Source: Curtobacterium sp. VKM Ac-1395 (GTDB lineage Bacteria > Actinomycetota > Actinomycetes > Actinomycetales > Microbacteriaceae). From it: a stretch of 64,000 nt of DNA. Position 1 is the first letter of the stretch. Every line of letters begins with the position of its first letter. Location: positions 124,001-188,000 of the forward strand of contig NZ_JADKRX010000002.1 of NCBI RefSeq assembly GCF_015350975.1. Direction: 5' to 3'. The translations under genes and the position numbers were made by a program. The notes below the pieces were generated by a model. It saw only the letters and a program-made list of their open reading frames with translations. It was not told the origin of the DNA and did no database searches. This document shows, piece by piece, positions 7,795-17,067 of the stretch.

Positions 7795-8208
7795 GGGACC
7801 AGCGTGGCGGTCGTGCGGCGACCGGTGACGGGCGGTGGCGGATCTGTGGAGGGTGGGGCGAGCCTCCCGGCTGTGGTGGGACGGCGAAGGCGAGCCGAGC
7901 CCTTGCGCGACAAGATCGACGTCGTGCGACAGCGACAGTGTCGCTCCGAGTCAAGAACGGGACGGTCGCCCGCGCCACCCCCGGCCTGCCCGAGCTCGAA
8001 CGACACCATCGACGTCGTACGACAGCGAGCGTGTCGTTCCGAGTCGAGAACCTCCGACACCCGCCCCACGAACCTGGTTATGACCACCAGCCGCTCGGGG
8101 AGTATCGTCGAGGCCGCTCCGGACCACGCAACGCCGCCCGGCCGGCGAACCAGTCGACCGCCGGGGCACCGTGCACGATCCCGCACGGCGGCAGAACCCA
8201 GGAGCATC
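7795..8208. other. 414-bp gene-free stretch before the sugar porter
   Basis: This stretch separates the divergent M23-like and sugar-porter genes. It holds the duplicated operator-like repeats described separately. Between 8053 and 8208 I see no gene and no clear promoter hexamers. Frames open across it have no start with a binding site and poor third-position bias. Confidence 0.6.
7912..8052. repeat. two 46-47-bp imperfect direct repeats, each holding a palindrome
   Basis: Copies at about 7912-7957 and 8005-8051 share ATCGACGTCGT, then a 6-7-6 palindrome, then TCCGAGTC(A/G)AGAAC. The palindromes are GCGACA-N7-TGTCGC (7926-7944) and ACGACA-N7-TGTCGT (8019-8037). The outer base pair has changed on both arms together (G:C to A:T), so the symmetry is kept. 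The centres lie 93 bp apart, about nine helical turns. They sit upstream of the sugar porter and look like a pair of operators, possibly for a looping repressor. The regulator is unknown. Confidence 0.65.
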
Positions 8209-9651
8209 GTGTCGAACACAGCAACCGGGCACGGAGAAGACCGTGCGTTCAAGGGGAAGGTGACCCTCTTCGCCATCGCGGCGGCCGTGGGTGGCTTCCT
8301 CTTCGGATTCGACTCGTCCGTCATCAACGGCGCCGTCGAGGCCATCAAGGGCGAGTTCGACCTGTCCGAGGGCGCCAGCGGCTTCGCGGTCGCCTCGGCC
8401 CTCATCGGGTGTGCGTTCGGCGCCTACTTCGCCGGCCGTCTCGCTGACCGCTGGGGTCGCACCCGGGTGATGTTCTGGGCAGCCGTGCTGTTCTTCGTCT
8501 CCTCGATCGGGTCCGGCTTCGCGTTCGCCACGTGGGACTTCGTCCTGTGGCGCCTCATCGGCGGTCTCGGCATCGGCACCGCGTCGGTCATCGCCCCCGC
8601 GTACATCTCCGAGGTCTCCCCGAAGGCGATCCGTGGGCGGCTGGCCTCGTTCCAGCAGCTCGCGATCACGCTCGGCATCTTCGCCGCCCTGCTCTCCGAC
8701 CAGTTCTTCGCGGTCACGGCGGGCAGCGCCTCGGCCGAGGTCGCCGGGCTGCCGGCCTGGCGCTGGATGTTCCTGGTCGGCGTGATCCCGTCGATCGTCT
8801 ACGGCATCCTGGCGATCACGCTGCCGGAGTCGCCGCGCTACCTGCTCACGAAGGGCCGGAAGGACGACGCCCGCGAGGTGATGACGAAGATCGTGCCCCG
8901 CGACACCGTCAACACCAGCCTGGAGGAGATCCAGGACGGCATCGAGAAGGAAGCCAACGAGAAGAAGGGCTCCATCCGCGGCAGCCGCTTCGGCCTGCAG
9001 CCCATCGTCTGGGTCGGCATCATCCTGGCCGTGCTGCAGCAGTTCGTCGGCATCAACGTGATCTTCTACTACTCGACCACCCTCTGGCAGGCCGTCGGGT
9101 TCAAGGAGAACGACTCGTTCCTCATCTCCACGATCACCTCGGTGGTCAACGTCGCGGTGACGTTCATCGCGATCTTCCTGGTGGACAAGGTCGGTCGGAA
9201 GCCGCTCCTGGTCGCCGGTTCCGCGGGCATGTTCGTCTCGCTCGCCATGGTCGCCATCGCGTTCTCGCAGTCCGTGATGGTCGACGGCGAGCCGAGCCTG
9301 CCGGGCGCGTGGGGCATCATCGCGCTGATCTTCGCGAACCTGTTCGTCGTGTCGTTCGGTGCCACCTGGGGTCCGCTCATGTGGGTGCTCCTCGGCGAGA
9401 TGTTCCCGAACCGCATCCGTGCGACCGCGCTCGGCATCGGGTCGGCCGCCAACTGGGTCGCGAACTTCATCGTCACGATCTCGTTCCCGGTCCTGTCGGG
9501 CTTCAACCTCACCGTCACGTACGGCATCTATGCGCTGTTCGCCCTCATCTCGTTCTTCTTCGTCATCGCGAAGATCCCCGAGACCAAGGGCCGCTCGCTC
9601 GAGGAGATGGGCATCTCCGCCGAGGGGGAGACGAGCGCCGCCAAGGCCTAG
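8209..9651 (+). CDS. sugar porter family MFS transporter
   Basis: 480 aa from GTG 8209, preceded by AGGAG (8200-8204); an upstream in-frame extension has no coding character. Twelve membrane segments can be read. The sugar-porter signatures are present: GFLFGFDSSVINGA near the N-terminus, GRLADRWGRTR, PESPRYLL, the QQFVGINVIFYYS helix, DKVGRKPLL, and PETKGRSLEEM close to the C-terminus. It probably imports a hexose or pentose with protons across the cytoplasmic membrane. The substrate cannot be told. Control is probably through the duplicated palindromes upstream. Confidence 0.9.
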   Translation: MSNTATGHGEDRAFKGKVTLFAIAAAVGGFLFGFDSSVINGAVEAIKGEFDLSEGASGFAVASALIGCAFGAYFAGRLADRWGRTRVMFWAAVLFFVSSIGSGFAFATWDFVLWRLIGGLGIGTASVIAPAYISEVSPKAIRGRLASFQQLAITLGIFAALLSDQFFAVTAGSASAEVAGLPAWRWMFLVGVIPSIVYGILAITLPESPRYLLTKGRKDDAREVMTKIVPRDTVNTSLEEIQDGIEKEANEKKGSIRGSRFGLQPIVWVGIILAVLQQFVGINVIFYYSTTLWQAVGFKENDSFLISTITSVVNVAVTFIAIFLVDKVGRKPLLVAGSAGMFVSLAMVAIAFSQSVMVDGEPSLPGAWGIIALIFANLFVVSFGATWGPLMWVLLGEMFPNRIRATALGIGSAANWVANFIVTISFPVLSGFNLTVTYGIYALFALISFFFVIAKIPETKGRSLEEMGISAEGETSAAKA

Positions 9652-9663
9652 TCACCACGGCCA

Positions 9664-9703
9664 GGAGGCACGGCGCGGGTCCGACCCGCACCGTGCCTCC
9701 TTT
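9664..9703 (+). terminator. rho-independent terminator after the sugar porter
   Basis: A 10-bp outer stem (GGAGGCACGG / CCGTGCCTCC, 9664-9673 and 9691-9700) and an inner GCGGGT/ACCCGC stem are followed directly by TTTCTGTT. Confidence 0.85.
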
Positions 9704-9901
9704 CTGTTAGCATTTCCCCAGCAGCGCGCCGTGGCGCGCTGACTTCGCGTGTCCACGCAACGCACCCGGTCATCGGTCCCCTCTCACGAGCGGGCGGTCG
9801 GGTGTCAGGGCACCAGGGACCTCGACCTCCGGTCGTGGTCGACACAACCGCACCAGGTGCACGGTCATGCCGTGCGCCGAGAACCAGAAGGAGGACGGCA
9901 C

Positions 9902-10828
9902 ATGGCCGTCGTCACCATCCGCCAGCTGCTCGACAGCGGCGTCCACTTCGGACACCAGACCCGTCGGTGGAACCCGAAGGTGAAGCGCTTCATCCTCGCC
10001 GAGCGCTCGGGCATCCACATCATCGACCTCCAGCAGTCGCTGGCGTTCATCGACCGCGCGTACGACTTCGTCAAGGAGACGGTCTCGCACGGTGGCACGA
10101 TCCTCTTCGTGGGCACCAAGAAGCAGGCGCAGGGCTCCATCGCCGAGCAGGCGACCCGCGTCGGCCAGCCGTACGTCAACCAGCGTTGGCTCGGCGGTCT
10201 GCTCACGAACTTCCAGACGGTGTCCAAGCGCCTCGCGCGCATGAAGGAGCTCGAGGAGCTCGACTTCGACGACACGACGAAGGGCTTCACCAAGAAGGAG
10301 CTCCTCATCAAGAAGCGCGAGCTGGACAAGCTCCACAAGACCCTCGGCGGCATCCGCAACCTCACGCGGACCCCGAGCGCGCTCTGGATCGTCGACACCA
10401 AGAAGGAGCACCTCGCCGTCGACGAGGCGCAGAAGCTCGGGATCCCGGTCATCGGCATCCTCGACACCAACTGCGACCCCGACGAGATCACGTACCCGAT
10501 CCCGGGCAACGACGACGCGATCCGCTCCGTCGGCCTGCTGACCCGCATCATCGCGGACGCCGCAGCCGAGGGCCTCAAGACCCGCCACAACGGTGGCGAC
10601 GACGACGAGGCCACCGAGCCGCTCGCCGAGTGGGAGCAGGAGCTCCTCGGGGGCGACAGCGCGACGCCGGCCGCCGACGCCGCCCCCGAGGGCAGCACGG
10701 TCGAGGAGAACAACGCGGACGCGCAGGTCGCGGACAAGGAGATCGGCGAGCCGATCCCCGACGCGGCGAAGAACGCCGAGCCCACCGCCGAGGCCGCGGC
10801 CGCAGCGGAGACCACCCCCGCCGAGTGA
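9902..10828 (+). CDS. rpsB: 30S ribosomal protein S2
   Basis: 308 aa from ATG 9902, chosen for the strong AAGGAGG at 9888-9894. It begins [19 protein letters not shown], with the S2 signatures [18 protein letters not shown] and [15 protein letters not shown]. The core ends at about residue 235. The remaining 70 residues form an acidic Ala/Glu/Asp/Pro tail, as in other actinobacterial S2 proteins. A leader of about 200 nt with several short hairpins precedes it and may carry autogenous control, though I cannot assign a known motif. Confidence 0.97.
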   Translation: MAVVTIRQLLDSGVHFGHQTRRWNPKVKRFILAERSGIHIIDLQQSLAFIDRAYDFVKETVSHGGTILFVGTKKQAQGSIAEQATRVGQPYVNQRWLGGLLTNFQTVSKRLARMKELEELDFDDTTKGFTKKELLIKKRELDKLHKTLGGIRNLTRTPSALWIVDTKKEHLAVDEAQKLGIPVIGILDTNCDPDEITYPIPGNDDAIRSVGLLTRIIADAAAEGLKTRHNGGDDDEATEPLAEWEQELLGGDSATPAADAAPEGSTVEENNADAQVADKEIGEPIPDAAKNAEPTAEAAAAAETTPAE

Positions 10829-10834
10829 GTGTCC

Positions 10835-10866
10835 GAGGGCGCCGGGCCACACGGCCCGGCGCCCTC
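10835..10866. promoter_or_regulatory. strong hairpin between rpsB and tsf
   Basis: A perfect 14-bp stem (10835-10848 with 10853-10866) and ACAC loop lie 6 nt after the rpsB stop. No T-run follows, so it is more likely a partial terminator or an mRNA-processing or stability element. It could set S2 and EF-Ts apart in level. Confidence 0.6.
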
Positions 10867-10915
10867 GACTCCGCTCGATCCCCACACACGCACAGTCCAG
10901 AAAGGACGCCAGCCA

Positions 10916-11743
10916 ATGGCAAACTTCACCGCACAGGACGTGAAGAAGCTCCGCGAGGACCTCGGGGCCGGCATGATGGACGCGAAGAACGCGCTCGTCG
11001 AGGCCGACGGCGACTACGACAAGGCCGTCGAGCTGCTCCGCATCAAGGGTGCCAAGGCCGTCGCCAAGCGCGATGACCGCGCCACCTCCGAGGGCGTCGT
11101 CGTCGCGACCGCCGACAACGGTGCCGCCACCGTCGTCGAGCTCGCCAGCGAGACCGACTTCGTCGCGAAGAACGAGAAGTTCACCACCCTCGCCGACAAG
11201 GTCCTCGCCGCGGTCGCCGCTGCGGGCGCCACCGACGTCGCGTCGGCCAACCAGGCCCCGCTCGACGGCAAGACCGTCCTCGACGTCGTCAACGAGAACG
11301 CTGCTGCGCTCGGCGAGAAGCTCGAGGTCCGCACGGTCCGCCGTGTCGAGGGCTCCTCCTTCGAGATCTACCTGCACAAGACGAGCCAGGACCTGCCCCC
11401 GCAGATCGCCGTCGTCGTCGCCTACGAGGGCGACAACGCCGCCGAGGCCCGTTCGATCGCGCAGCACGTCGCGTTCGCGAACCCGACGTACCTGACGCGC
11501 GACGAGGTCCCGGCTGACGAGATCGCCAAGGAGCGCGCCACCGTCGAGGCGATCACGCGCGAGGAGGGCAAGCCCGAGGCCGCCCTCCCGAAGATCGTCG
11601 AGGGTCGGGTGAACGCCTACATCAAGCAGGTGTCGCTCCTCGACCAGGACTACGCGAAGGACAACAAGATCTCCGTCGCGAAGGCCGCGTCCAACGCCGG
11701 CATCACGATCCAGGGCTTCGCCCGCGTCAAGGTCGGCGCGTAA
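10916..11743 (+). CDS. tsf: elongation factor Ts
   Basis: 275 aa. ATG 10916 follows GAAAGGA (10900-10906). It begins MANFTAQDVKKLREDLGAGMMDAKNAL, with the EF-Ts signature near 10-25 and the TDFVAKNEKF core motif (about 82-91). It recycles EF-Tu by GDP exchange. It sits 87 bp downstream of rpsB, as in nearly all bacteria, and a terminator follows it. Length is normal for actinobacteria. Confidence 0.97.
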   Translation: MANFTAQDVKKLREDLGAGMMDAKNALVEADGDYDKAVELLRIKGAKAVAKRDDRATSEGVVVATADNGAATVVELASETDFVAKNEKFTTLADKVLAAVAAAGATDVASANQAPLDGKTVLDVVNENAAALGEKLEVRTVRRVEGSSFEIYLHKTSQDLPPQIAVVVAYEGDNAAEARSIAQHVAFANPTYLTRDEVPADEIAKERATVEAITREEGKPEAALPKIVEGRVNAYIKQVSLLDQDYAKDNKISVAKAASNAGITIQGFARVKVGA

Positions 11744-11753
11744 CGAACCCGTG

Positions 11754-11791
11754 ACGGGGCCAGGAACCACATCGGTTCCTGGCCCCGTTTC
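11754..11791 (+). terminator. rho-independent terminator after tsf
   Basis: A perfect 15-bp stem (11754-11768 with 11774-11788) with a 5-nt loop is followed by a short T-run (GTTTCT). Confidence 0.88.
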
Positions 11792-11893
11792 TGCGCGCTG
11801 CGGCGCGTACCGGTCCGGAGGCTCGACGCGCCTCCGCCGGACCGGCTGCGGCCGGGTAGATTCCCACGAGACATTCGACGAAGGGTGCGACAC

Positions 11894-12613
11894 ATGACCG
11901 ACGAGACGACCGGACGCCGACGGGTCCTGCTGAAGCTCTCCGGAGAGGCGTTCGGCGCCGGCTCCCTGGGGGTCAACCCCGACGTCATCGCCACCATCGC
12001 GAAGCAGATCGCCGACGCCGCGCGCGAGGTCGAGGTCGCGATCGTCGTGGGCGGTGGCAACTTCTTCCGCGGCGCCGAGCTCTCGCAGCGCGGCATGGAC
12101 CGCGGACGTGCCGACTACATGGGCATGCTCGGGACGGTCATGAACGCCCTGGCGCTGCAGGACTTCCTGGAGCAGGCCGGTGCCGCCACCCGGGTGCAGT
12201 CCGCGATCAGCATGACCCAGGTCGCCGAGCCGTACATCCCGCGGCGTGCCGAGCGGCACCTCGAGAAGGGCCGGGTCGTCATCTTCGGCGCCGGCGCCGG
12301 GCTGCCCTACTTCTCCACCGACACGGTCGCCGCGCAGCGTGCGCTCGAGATCGGCGCGACCGAGGTCCTCGTCGCCAAGAACGGCGTCGACGGCGTGTAC
12401 TCCGCCGACCCGAAGAAGGACCCGACCGCGGAGAAGCTGCACCACGTGACGTACCAGGACGCCCTGCTGCAGGGACTCAAGGTCGTGGACGCCACCGCGT
12501 TCTCCCTCTGCATGGACAACGGCATGCCGATGCACGTCTTCGGCATGGAGGGCGAGGGCAACGTCGCTGCCGCCATCCGGGGCGAGCGCATCGGCACCGT
12601 GGTCAGCAACTGA
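11894..12613 (+). CDS. pyrH: uridylate kinase
   Basis: 239 aa from ATG 11894; GAAGGG lies 11880-11885, and a GTG at 11885 would add three residues. It begins [20 protein letters not shown]. The UMP-kinase glycine loop [37 protein letters not shown] and the [14 protein letters not shown] nucleotide region are all visible. It phosphorylates UMP to UDP. pyrH-frr-cdsA follow in order, with frr 46 bp downstream. Confidence 0.96.
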   Translation: MTDETTGRRRVLLKLSGEAFGAGSLGVNPDVIATIAKQIADAAREVEVAIVVGGGNFFRGAELSQRGMDRGRADYMGMLGTVMNALALQDFLEQAGAATRVQSAISMTQVAEPYIPRRAERHLEKGRVVIFGAGAGLPYFSTDTVAAQRALEIGATEVLVAKNGVDGVYSADPKKDPTAEKLHHVTYQDALLQGLKVVDATAFSLCMDNGMPMHVFGMEGEGNVAAAIRGERIGTVVSN

Positions 12614-12659
12614 CCCGAGCGCCTGACTAGACTCGACGACGTACCGAAGGAGAACCACC

Positions 12660-13214
12660 GTGATCAGTGATGTCATGACCGACGCGACCGCGAAGATGGC
12701 GAAGGCCGTCGAGGTCGCCAAGGACGACTTCGCCACCGTCCGAACCGGGCGCATCAACGCCGCGCTCTTCCAGAAGATCCCGGTCGACTACTACGGCTCG
12801 CCGACGCCGCTCGCGCAGCTGGCGTCCCTCCAGACGCCGGAGGCCCGCACGCTCATCGTGACGCCCTACGACAAGACGGCGCTGAAGGAGATCGAGCGGG
12901 CCATCGCGACCTTCCCGAACCTCGGTGCCAGCCCCACGAACGACGGCGAGATCGTCCGCGTGACGATCCCGGAGCTCACCCAGGACCGCCGCAAGGAGTT
13001 CGTGAAGCTCGTGCGCGGCAAGGGCGAGGACCACAAGGTCGTCATCCGCAACATCCGTCGCAAGGCCAAGGACGACCTCGAGGCCCTGAAGGGGGAGGTG
13101 TCGGACGACGACATCGCCCGCGGCGACAAGGACCTCGACGCCCTGACGAAGAAGCACGTCGACCTGATCGACGAGTCGCTGAAGAAGAAGGAAGCCGAAC
13201 TCCTCGAGGTCTGA
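12660..13214 (+). CDS. frr: ribosome recycling factor
   Basis: 184 aa. GTG 12660 is chosen for the GAAGGAGA just upstream (12646-12653). The family pattern is clear: [15 protein letters not shown] near residue 22, [56 protein letters not shown] and the C-terminal three-helix charged region. It splits post-termination ribosomes with EF-G. Its stop overlaps the cdsA start by one base (TGATG). Confidence 0.96.
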   Translation: MISDVMTDATAKMAKAVEVAKDDFATVRTGRINAALFQKIPVDYYGSPTPLAQLASLQTPEARTLIVTPYDKTALKEIERAIATFPNLGASPTNDGEIVRVTIPELTQDRRKEFVKLVRGKGEDHKVVIRNIRRKAKDDLEALKGEVSDDDIARGDKDLDALTKKHVDLIDESLKKKEAELLEV

Positions 13215-14236
13215 TGCGGCGTCACGACGAGGGCGCCGACCGCCCGACAGCAGCAGATGACCCCCGCCCGTCGGCGAAGGGCTTCCGGCAGGACTTCGAT
13301 GCCAGGGCACGCGCCGCACGGACGGACTTCGAGGCCCAGCTCCGGCAGCGGCGGGCGTCGTTCGATGCGCGCCGCGCCTCCTTCGACGCCCGCAACGAGG
13401 CCCTGACCGCGCGCACCGGGCGGAACCTGCCCGCGGCGATCGCGATCGCCCTGGCCTTCGCCGTCGTGATGCTCGGGTCGCTGCTGCTCTGGACGCCGTC
13501 CTTCATGGTCGTCGCCGCGTTCCTCCTCGGCTTCGGCGTGTGGGAACTCGCGGGGGCCATGCGCTTCGCCGGTCGCGACGTCCCGCGCATCCCGAGCGTC
13601 GCGACGGCGGTCGCGATGGTCCCGGCGGCGTTCCTCGGCGGGCAGGTCCAGGCCCTCTTCACGATCCTCGGCGGGATCGTCGTCATCTCCGTGTGGCGTC
13701 TGGTCGAGGTCGCGGTGGCACGGCCCCGCCCGTCCAGGGGCAACGTCGTCCGTGACCTGACCAACGGCCTGTTCGTCCAGGCCTACGTCACGCTCCTCGG
13801 CGCCTGCGTGGTGCTCCTGTCGACGCTCGAGCGCGGCAACTTCTGGGTGGTCGGCTTCATCCTCGTCGTCGTCGCGGTCGACACCGGCGCCTACGCGACC
13901 GGGCTCAACCTCGGCAAGCACCCGATGGCGCCGCGGATCAGCCCGAAGAAGACGTGGGAGGGCTTCGCCGGCTCCGTCGCCGCCAGCATCGTCATGGGCA
14001 TCCTGGTGTCCTGGCTCATGCTCGACATGCCGTGGTGGTTCGGCATCATCCTCGGCGTCCTGATCTCCGGGTCGGCCACGCTCGGCGACCTGACCGAGTC
14101 GATGATCAAGCGCGACCTCGGCATCAAGGACATCTCGTCGTTCCTCCCCGGGCACGGCGGGCTGCTCGACCGGATCGACAGCATCCTGCCGTCCGCTGCC
14201 GTCGGCTACGTGCTGTACCTCATCGTCAACCACTGA
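13214..14236 (+). CDS. cdsA: phosphatidate cytidylyltransferase
   Basis: 340 aa integral membrane protein. The first 70 residues are an Arg/Ala-rich hydrophilic extension, then about eight membrane segments follow. The CdsA signature is complete near the C-terminus: GDLTESMIKRDLGIKDISSFLPGHGGLLDRID. It makes CDP-diacylglycerol for phospholipid synthesis. Start ATG overlaps the frr stop, so the two are translationally coupled. The N-terminal extension is a usual actinobacterial variation. Confidence 0.94.
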   Translation: MRRHDEGADRPTAADDPRPSAKGFRQDFDARARAARTDFEAQLRQRRASFDARRASFDARNEALTARTGRNLPAAIAIALAFAVVMLGSLLLWTPSFMVVAAFLLGFGVWELAGAMRFAGRDVPRIPSVATAVAMVPAAFLGGQVQALFTILGGIVVISVWRLVEVAVARPRPSRGNVVRDLTNGLFVQAYVTLLGACVVLLSTLERGNFWVVGFILVVVAVDTGAYATGLNLGKHPMAPRISPKKTWEGFAGSVAASIVMGILVSWLMLDMPWWFGIILGVLISGSATLGDLTESMIKRDLGIKDISSFLPGHGGLLDRIDSILPSAAVGYVLYLIVNH

Positions 14237-14300
14237 CCCCGCTCAGGCGACAGCGGCTCCCGAGTCCGCGCGTCCAGCCGGTCCCAGGGTGGTGTGCTGG

Positions 14301-14306
14301 CAGAAT
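14301..14306 (+). promoter_or_regulatory. -10-like box before the DivIVA-repeat gene
   Basis: CAGAAT lies 6 nt before GTG 14313 and no Shine-Dalgarno sequence is present, so this looks like a leaderless start. The first base deviates from TAnnnT. Confidence 0.4.
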
Positions 14307-14312
14307 GTCGCC

Positions 14313-14861
14313 GTGCCCACGACGTTCCCGACAACTCCCCGCTCGGTCCTCGGCTACGACGTCGACGAGGTCGACCGTTTCCTCGAGGACGCCCGCCGCG
14401 CCTACACGGCGAACGACAGCGCCCCGGGGCTCGAGGCCGCCAAGATCCGCGCCACCGCTTTCTCGATGAAGAAGGGCGGGTACTCCACGCAGCACGTCGA
14501 CGCCGCACTCGAGCGGCTCGAGGACGCCTTCGCCGCCCGGGAGCGCGAGCGCGAGATCGCCGACGTCGGGCAGAAGACCTGGTACGCCGACGCCCGCACG
14601 AAGGCGTCCGACGTGGTCGAGCGCCTCGACCGGCCCGACGGCCAGCGCTTCCACCGCGTGAACGTCCTGGCCACCGGGTACCACCCGAAGGACGTCGACG
14701 CGTTCGCCAAGCGCCTGGGCGGCTACTTCCGCGAGGGCAAGCCGCTGAGCCTGACCGAGGTCCGCTCGATCGTGTTCCGGCCCAAGCACGGCGGGTACCG
14801 CGAGGCCCAGGTCGACGCGCTCCTCGACGCCGTCGTCGAGGTCATGCTCGCCGTCCGCTGA
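14313..14861 (+). CDS. DivIVA-type repeat protein
   Basis: 182 aa from GTG 14313. Two related segments are visible. Repeat one is VLGYDVDEVDRFLEDARRAY (around 9-28) with KIRATAFSMKKGGYSTQHVDAALERLEDAF. Repeat two is VLATGYHPKDVDAFAKRLGGYF with EVRSIVFRPKHGGYREAQVDALLDAVVEVM. Each has the (G)Y...DVD.F... plus ...F..k.GGY....VD..LD pattern of actinobacterial DivIVA-domain proteins. It probably acts at the pole or septum with Wag31/DivIVA, but the long coiled coil of true DivIVA is lacking. Its function is not established. Confidence 0.75.
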   Translation: MPTTFPTTPRSVLGYDVDEVDRFLEDARRAYTANDSAPGLEAAKIRATAFSMKKGGYSTQHVDAALERLEDAFAAREREREIADVGQKTWYADARTKASDVVERLDRPDGQRFHRVNVLATGYHPKDVDAFAKRLGGYFREGKPLSLTEVRSIVFRPKHGGYREAQVDALLDAVVEVMLAVR

Positions 14862-14927
14862 CCGTCGCGACGCGCTGGCCCCAGGTGCTTCGCTTTCCGT
14901 GATCGTTCCGTTATCCTGGTCAGACTC

Positions 14928-15917
14928 ATGGGCAGGCACACGGCAGACCTCAGCTCCGACCGCGCATCCCGGCAGCACCTCGACGACCACGTCGTCAGCG
15001 AGCGCCGCGCGGCACTGAACCGAACCCGCACGGCGGAGACCCCGGTGCAGTCGGTGGACCCGACCGCAGCGACTCCAGCGCAGCAGGGCCAGGCAGCCGC
15101 GCCCGTCGCGCCGAAGTCGGTGGCGGCGAACCGGGTCAGCCCCGCGACGCCATCGGACCCGCGCGTCGTCAAGCAGCGCCGCGGTGCCGTGGCGCGCATC
15201 AGCCCGAAGAACCGCATCGCCTCGGCGGCGCGTCGTCCCGCGACGGACGCCACGCTCAACGGCTTCATGCGTCGCCGCTCGAACGTGCCGGCGCTCTCGT
15301 TCTTCGCCGTGGCACTGCTGGCATGTGGCTCCCTGTTCAACCCGCTGCAGGCCGACGTGGCCCAGGCCGCCGTCGACACCCCGGTGCTCACGAAGGCCCC
15401 CGCGGCGCCGCAGCAGTTCAGCGCGCACGGCACCTACGCCGCCTTCGACGTGACCCGCGACGGCTACGAGATCGTCAAGCCCGTGCCGAAGAAGGTCGTC
15501 AAGCCCGCGCCGGTCGTCACCGCCACGGACACCACGACGACCGACGCTGCGAAGCCGGCCGCCGCCGCTGCGGTCACCCCGTCGAACAGCATCGCCGCCG
15601 TCGCCGCCACGCCTGACCCGGGCAGCGCCCAGGCCATCGCGCTCGACCTCGTCACCGCACGCGGCTGGGGCACCGACCAGTACAGCTGCCTCGTCTCCCT
15701 GTGGAACAAGGAGTCGGGCTGGCGCGTCAACGCGTACAACCCGAGTGGCGCCTACGGCATCCCGCAGGCCCTCCCCGGCGCGAAGATGGCGACCGCCGGT
15801 GCCGACTGGCAGACGAACCCGGCCACGCAGATCACCTGGGGCCTGAACTACATCTCCGGCGTCTACGGCACCCCGTGCGGCGCGTGGGGTCACAGCCAGT
15901 CCTTCAACTGGTACTGA
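14928..15917 (+). CDS. membrane-anchored lytic transglycosylase-like protein
   Basis: 329 aa. A basic cytoplasmic region of 118 residues precedes one membrane segment (120-142, ending AQA), so this is either a late-starting signal or a type II anchor. A Pro/Ala/Thr linker (150-230) leads to a C-terminal SLT-like domain: WGTDQYSCLVSLWNKESGW with E262 as the likely acid, NPSGAYGIPQALPG, and a final CGAWGHSQSFNWY. Two cysteines, in YSC and TPC, may form a disulfide. It probably cleaves peptidoglycan outside the membrane. TATCCT (14912-14917) is a possible -10, 10 nt before the ATG. Confidence 0.82.
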   Translation: MGRHTADLSSDRASRQHLDDHVVSERRAALNRTRTAETPVQSVDPTAATPAQQGQAAAPVAPKSVAANRVSPATPSDPRVVKQRRGAVARISPKNRIASAARRPATDATLNGFMRRRSNVPALSFFAVALLACGSLFNPLQADVAQAAVDTPVLTKAPAAPQQFSAHGTYAAFDVTRDGYEIVKPVPKKVVKPAPVVTATDTTTTDAAKPAAAAAVTPSNSIAAVAATPDPGSAQAIALDLVTARGWGTDQYSCLVSLWNKESGWRVNAYNPSGAYGIPQALPGAKMATAGADWQTNPATQITWGLNYISGVYGTPCGAWGHSQSFNWY

Positions 15918-15933
15918 TCGGCAGCCCCCACCA

Positions 15934-16251
15934 GTGCCGCGCAGCAACCGGCCGCGGCGACCGAAGGGTCGAACCGACGGCGCTCGGGTCGAGGACGTCG
16001 AAGAACCCTTCGGCCTCGACCGCCTCATGAGCGGCTGGAAGCGCACGGAGGTCCGTCGCGGTCGTGAGTACGCCGTCCAGCCGATCTCGGCAGCGTCCGC
16101 GCAGAAGGAGTACCTCTGCCCGGGCTGCGGTCTGACGATCGAGCCCGGCGTCGCGCACGTCGTCGTGTGGCGCGCTGACGGGGTCCTCGGCGATGCCGCC
16201 GACCTGGCGTCGCGCCGACACTGGCACAACCACTGCTGGAGGACGGCATGA
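15934..16251 (+). CDS. small zinc-ribbon-like protein
   Basis: 105 aa from GTG 15934 (no clear binding site). A basic N-terminus (PRSNRPRRPKGR) precedes a compact domain with C62-x2-C65 and a terminal HWHNHCW holding H96, H98, H100 and C101, a plausible zinc site. I do not recognise a characterised family. The stop overlaps the hydrolase start by ATGA, so the pair is co-translated. Confidence 0.65.
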   Translation: MPRSNRPRRPKGRTDGARVEDVEEPFGLDRLMSGWKRTEVRRGREYAVQPISAASAQKEYLCPGCGLTIEPGVAHVVVWRADGVLGDAADLASRRHWHNHCWRTA

Positions 16252-17000
16252 CCGACGTCGACCCGGCCACCGCGGACACCGAGATCCGGTCGGCGACGGT
16301 GTTGCCCGCCGTCCGCACCGACGTCGAGCTCGTCACCGACGACCACCTCACCCTGGTGGGGGAGCTCGCCGAACCGCAGGGCCGCCCCGCGCGCGGCACG
16401 ATCGTGACCCTGCACCCGCTGCCCACCGCGCAGGGCTTCATGGACTCGCACGTCCTGAAGAAGGCGGCAGCTCGGCTGCCCGAGCTCGCCGACATCGCGG
16501 TGCTCCGCTTCAACTTCCGCTCGGTCACCTCACCGCGTGGCACCTCCGAGGGGACCTTCGGCGAGGGCGTTTCCGAGGGCTTCGACCTCCGCGCCGCCGT
16601 TGCCGACGTCACCGCACGCGGGCTCCCGACGCCGTGGCTGGTCGGGTGGTCCTTCGGGACCGAGGTGATCCTCAAGCACGCGCTCGAACACGTCGAGGCC
16701 GGCTCCGTCGCCGGGGTCGTCCTGCTCTCGCCGCCGCTGCACCGCACGAGCGACGCGGAACTCGCCCGCTGGGCCGCCGTCGACGTGCCCGTGGTCGCCC
16801 TGGTGCCCGAGCACGACGACTTCCTGCAGCCCGACGACGCCGCCCGGCGGTTCGCCGTCGCGCCGAACGTCCGCGTCGTGCCGGTGGCGGGTGCGAAGCA
16901 CCTCTGGGTGGGGGAGCGGTACGTCCGCGTCGTCCTCGACGCCGTCGCGGACCTGGTCGTCCCGGGGTCCGCACCACTGCCGACCCACTGGCCGCGCTGA
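16248..17000 (+). CDS. alpha/beta hydrolase
   Basis: 250 aa. The fold is shown by TIVTLHPLPTAQGFM (oxyanion side), the nucleophile elbow GWSFGT (S135), the acid in PEHDDF (D190 or D191) and AKHLW (H218). LHPLP...GFMDSHV...LRFNFRSVTSPRGTS resembles the YtnA/dienelactone-hydrolase-like group. No signal peptide, so cytoplasmic; substrate unknown. The start lies in an ATGA overlap, with GGAGG upstream. Confidence 0.82.
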   Translation: MTDVDPATADTEIRSATVLPAVRTDVELVTDDHLTLVGELAEPQGRPARGTIVTLHPLPTAQGFMDSHVLKKAAARLPELADIAVLRFNFRSVTSPRGTSEGTFGEGVSEGFDLRAAVADVTARGLPTPWLVGWSFGTEVILKHALEHVEAGSVAGVVLLSPPLHRTSDAELARWAAVDVPVVALVPEHDDFLQPDDAARRFAVAPNVRVVPVAGAKHLWVGERYVRVVLDAVADLVVPGSAPLPTHWPR

Positions 17001-17067
17001 GCACCGCACCACGGTGCGGAGGTGCGCCGACCTGGAGGACCGGGTCGGGCCTCCAGGTCGGGTCGCC

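Noticed and set aside
9770..12757. A 995-codon open frame on the minus strand across rpsB, tsf and pyrH
   Set aside because: It is antisense to three certain core genes, with biased Leu/Asp/Gly/Val composition caused by GC-rich third positions; no domain or binding site.
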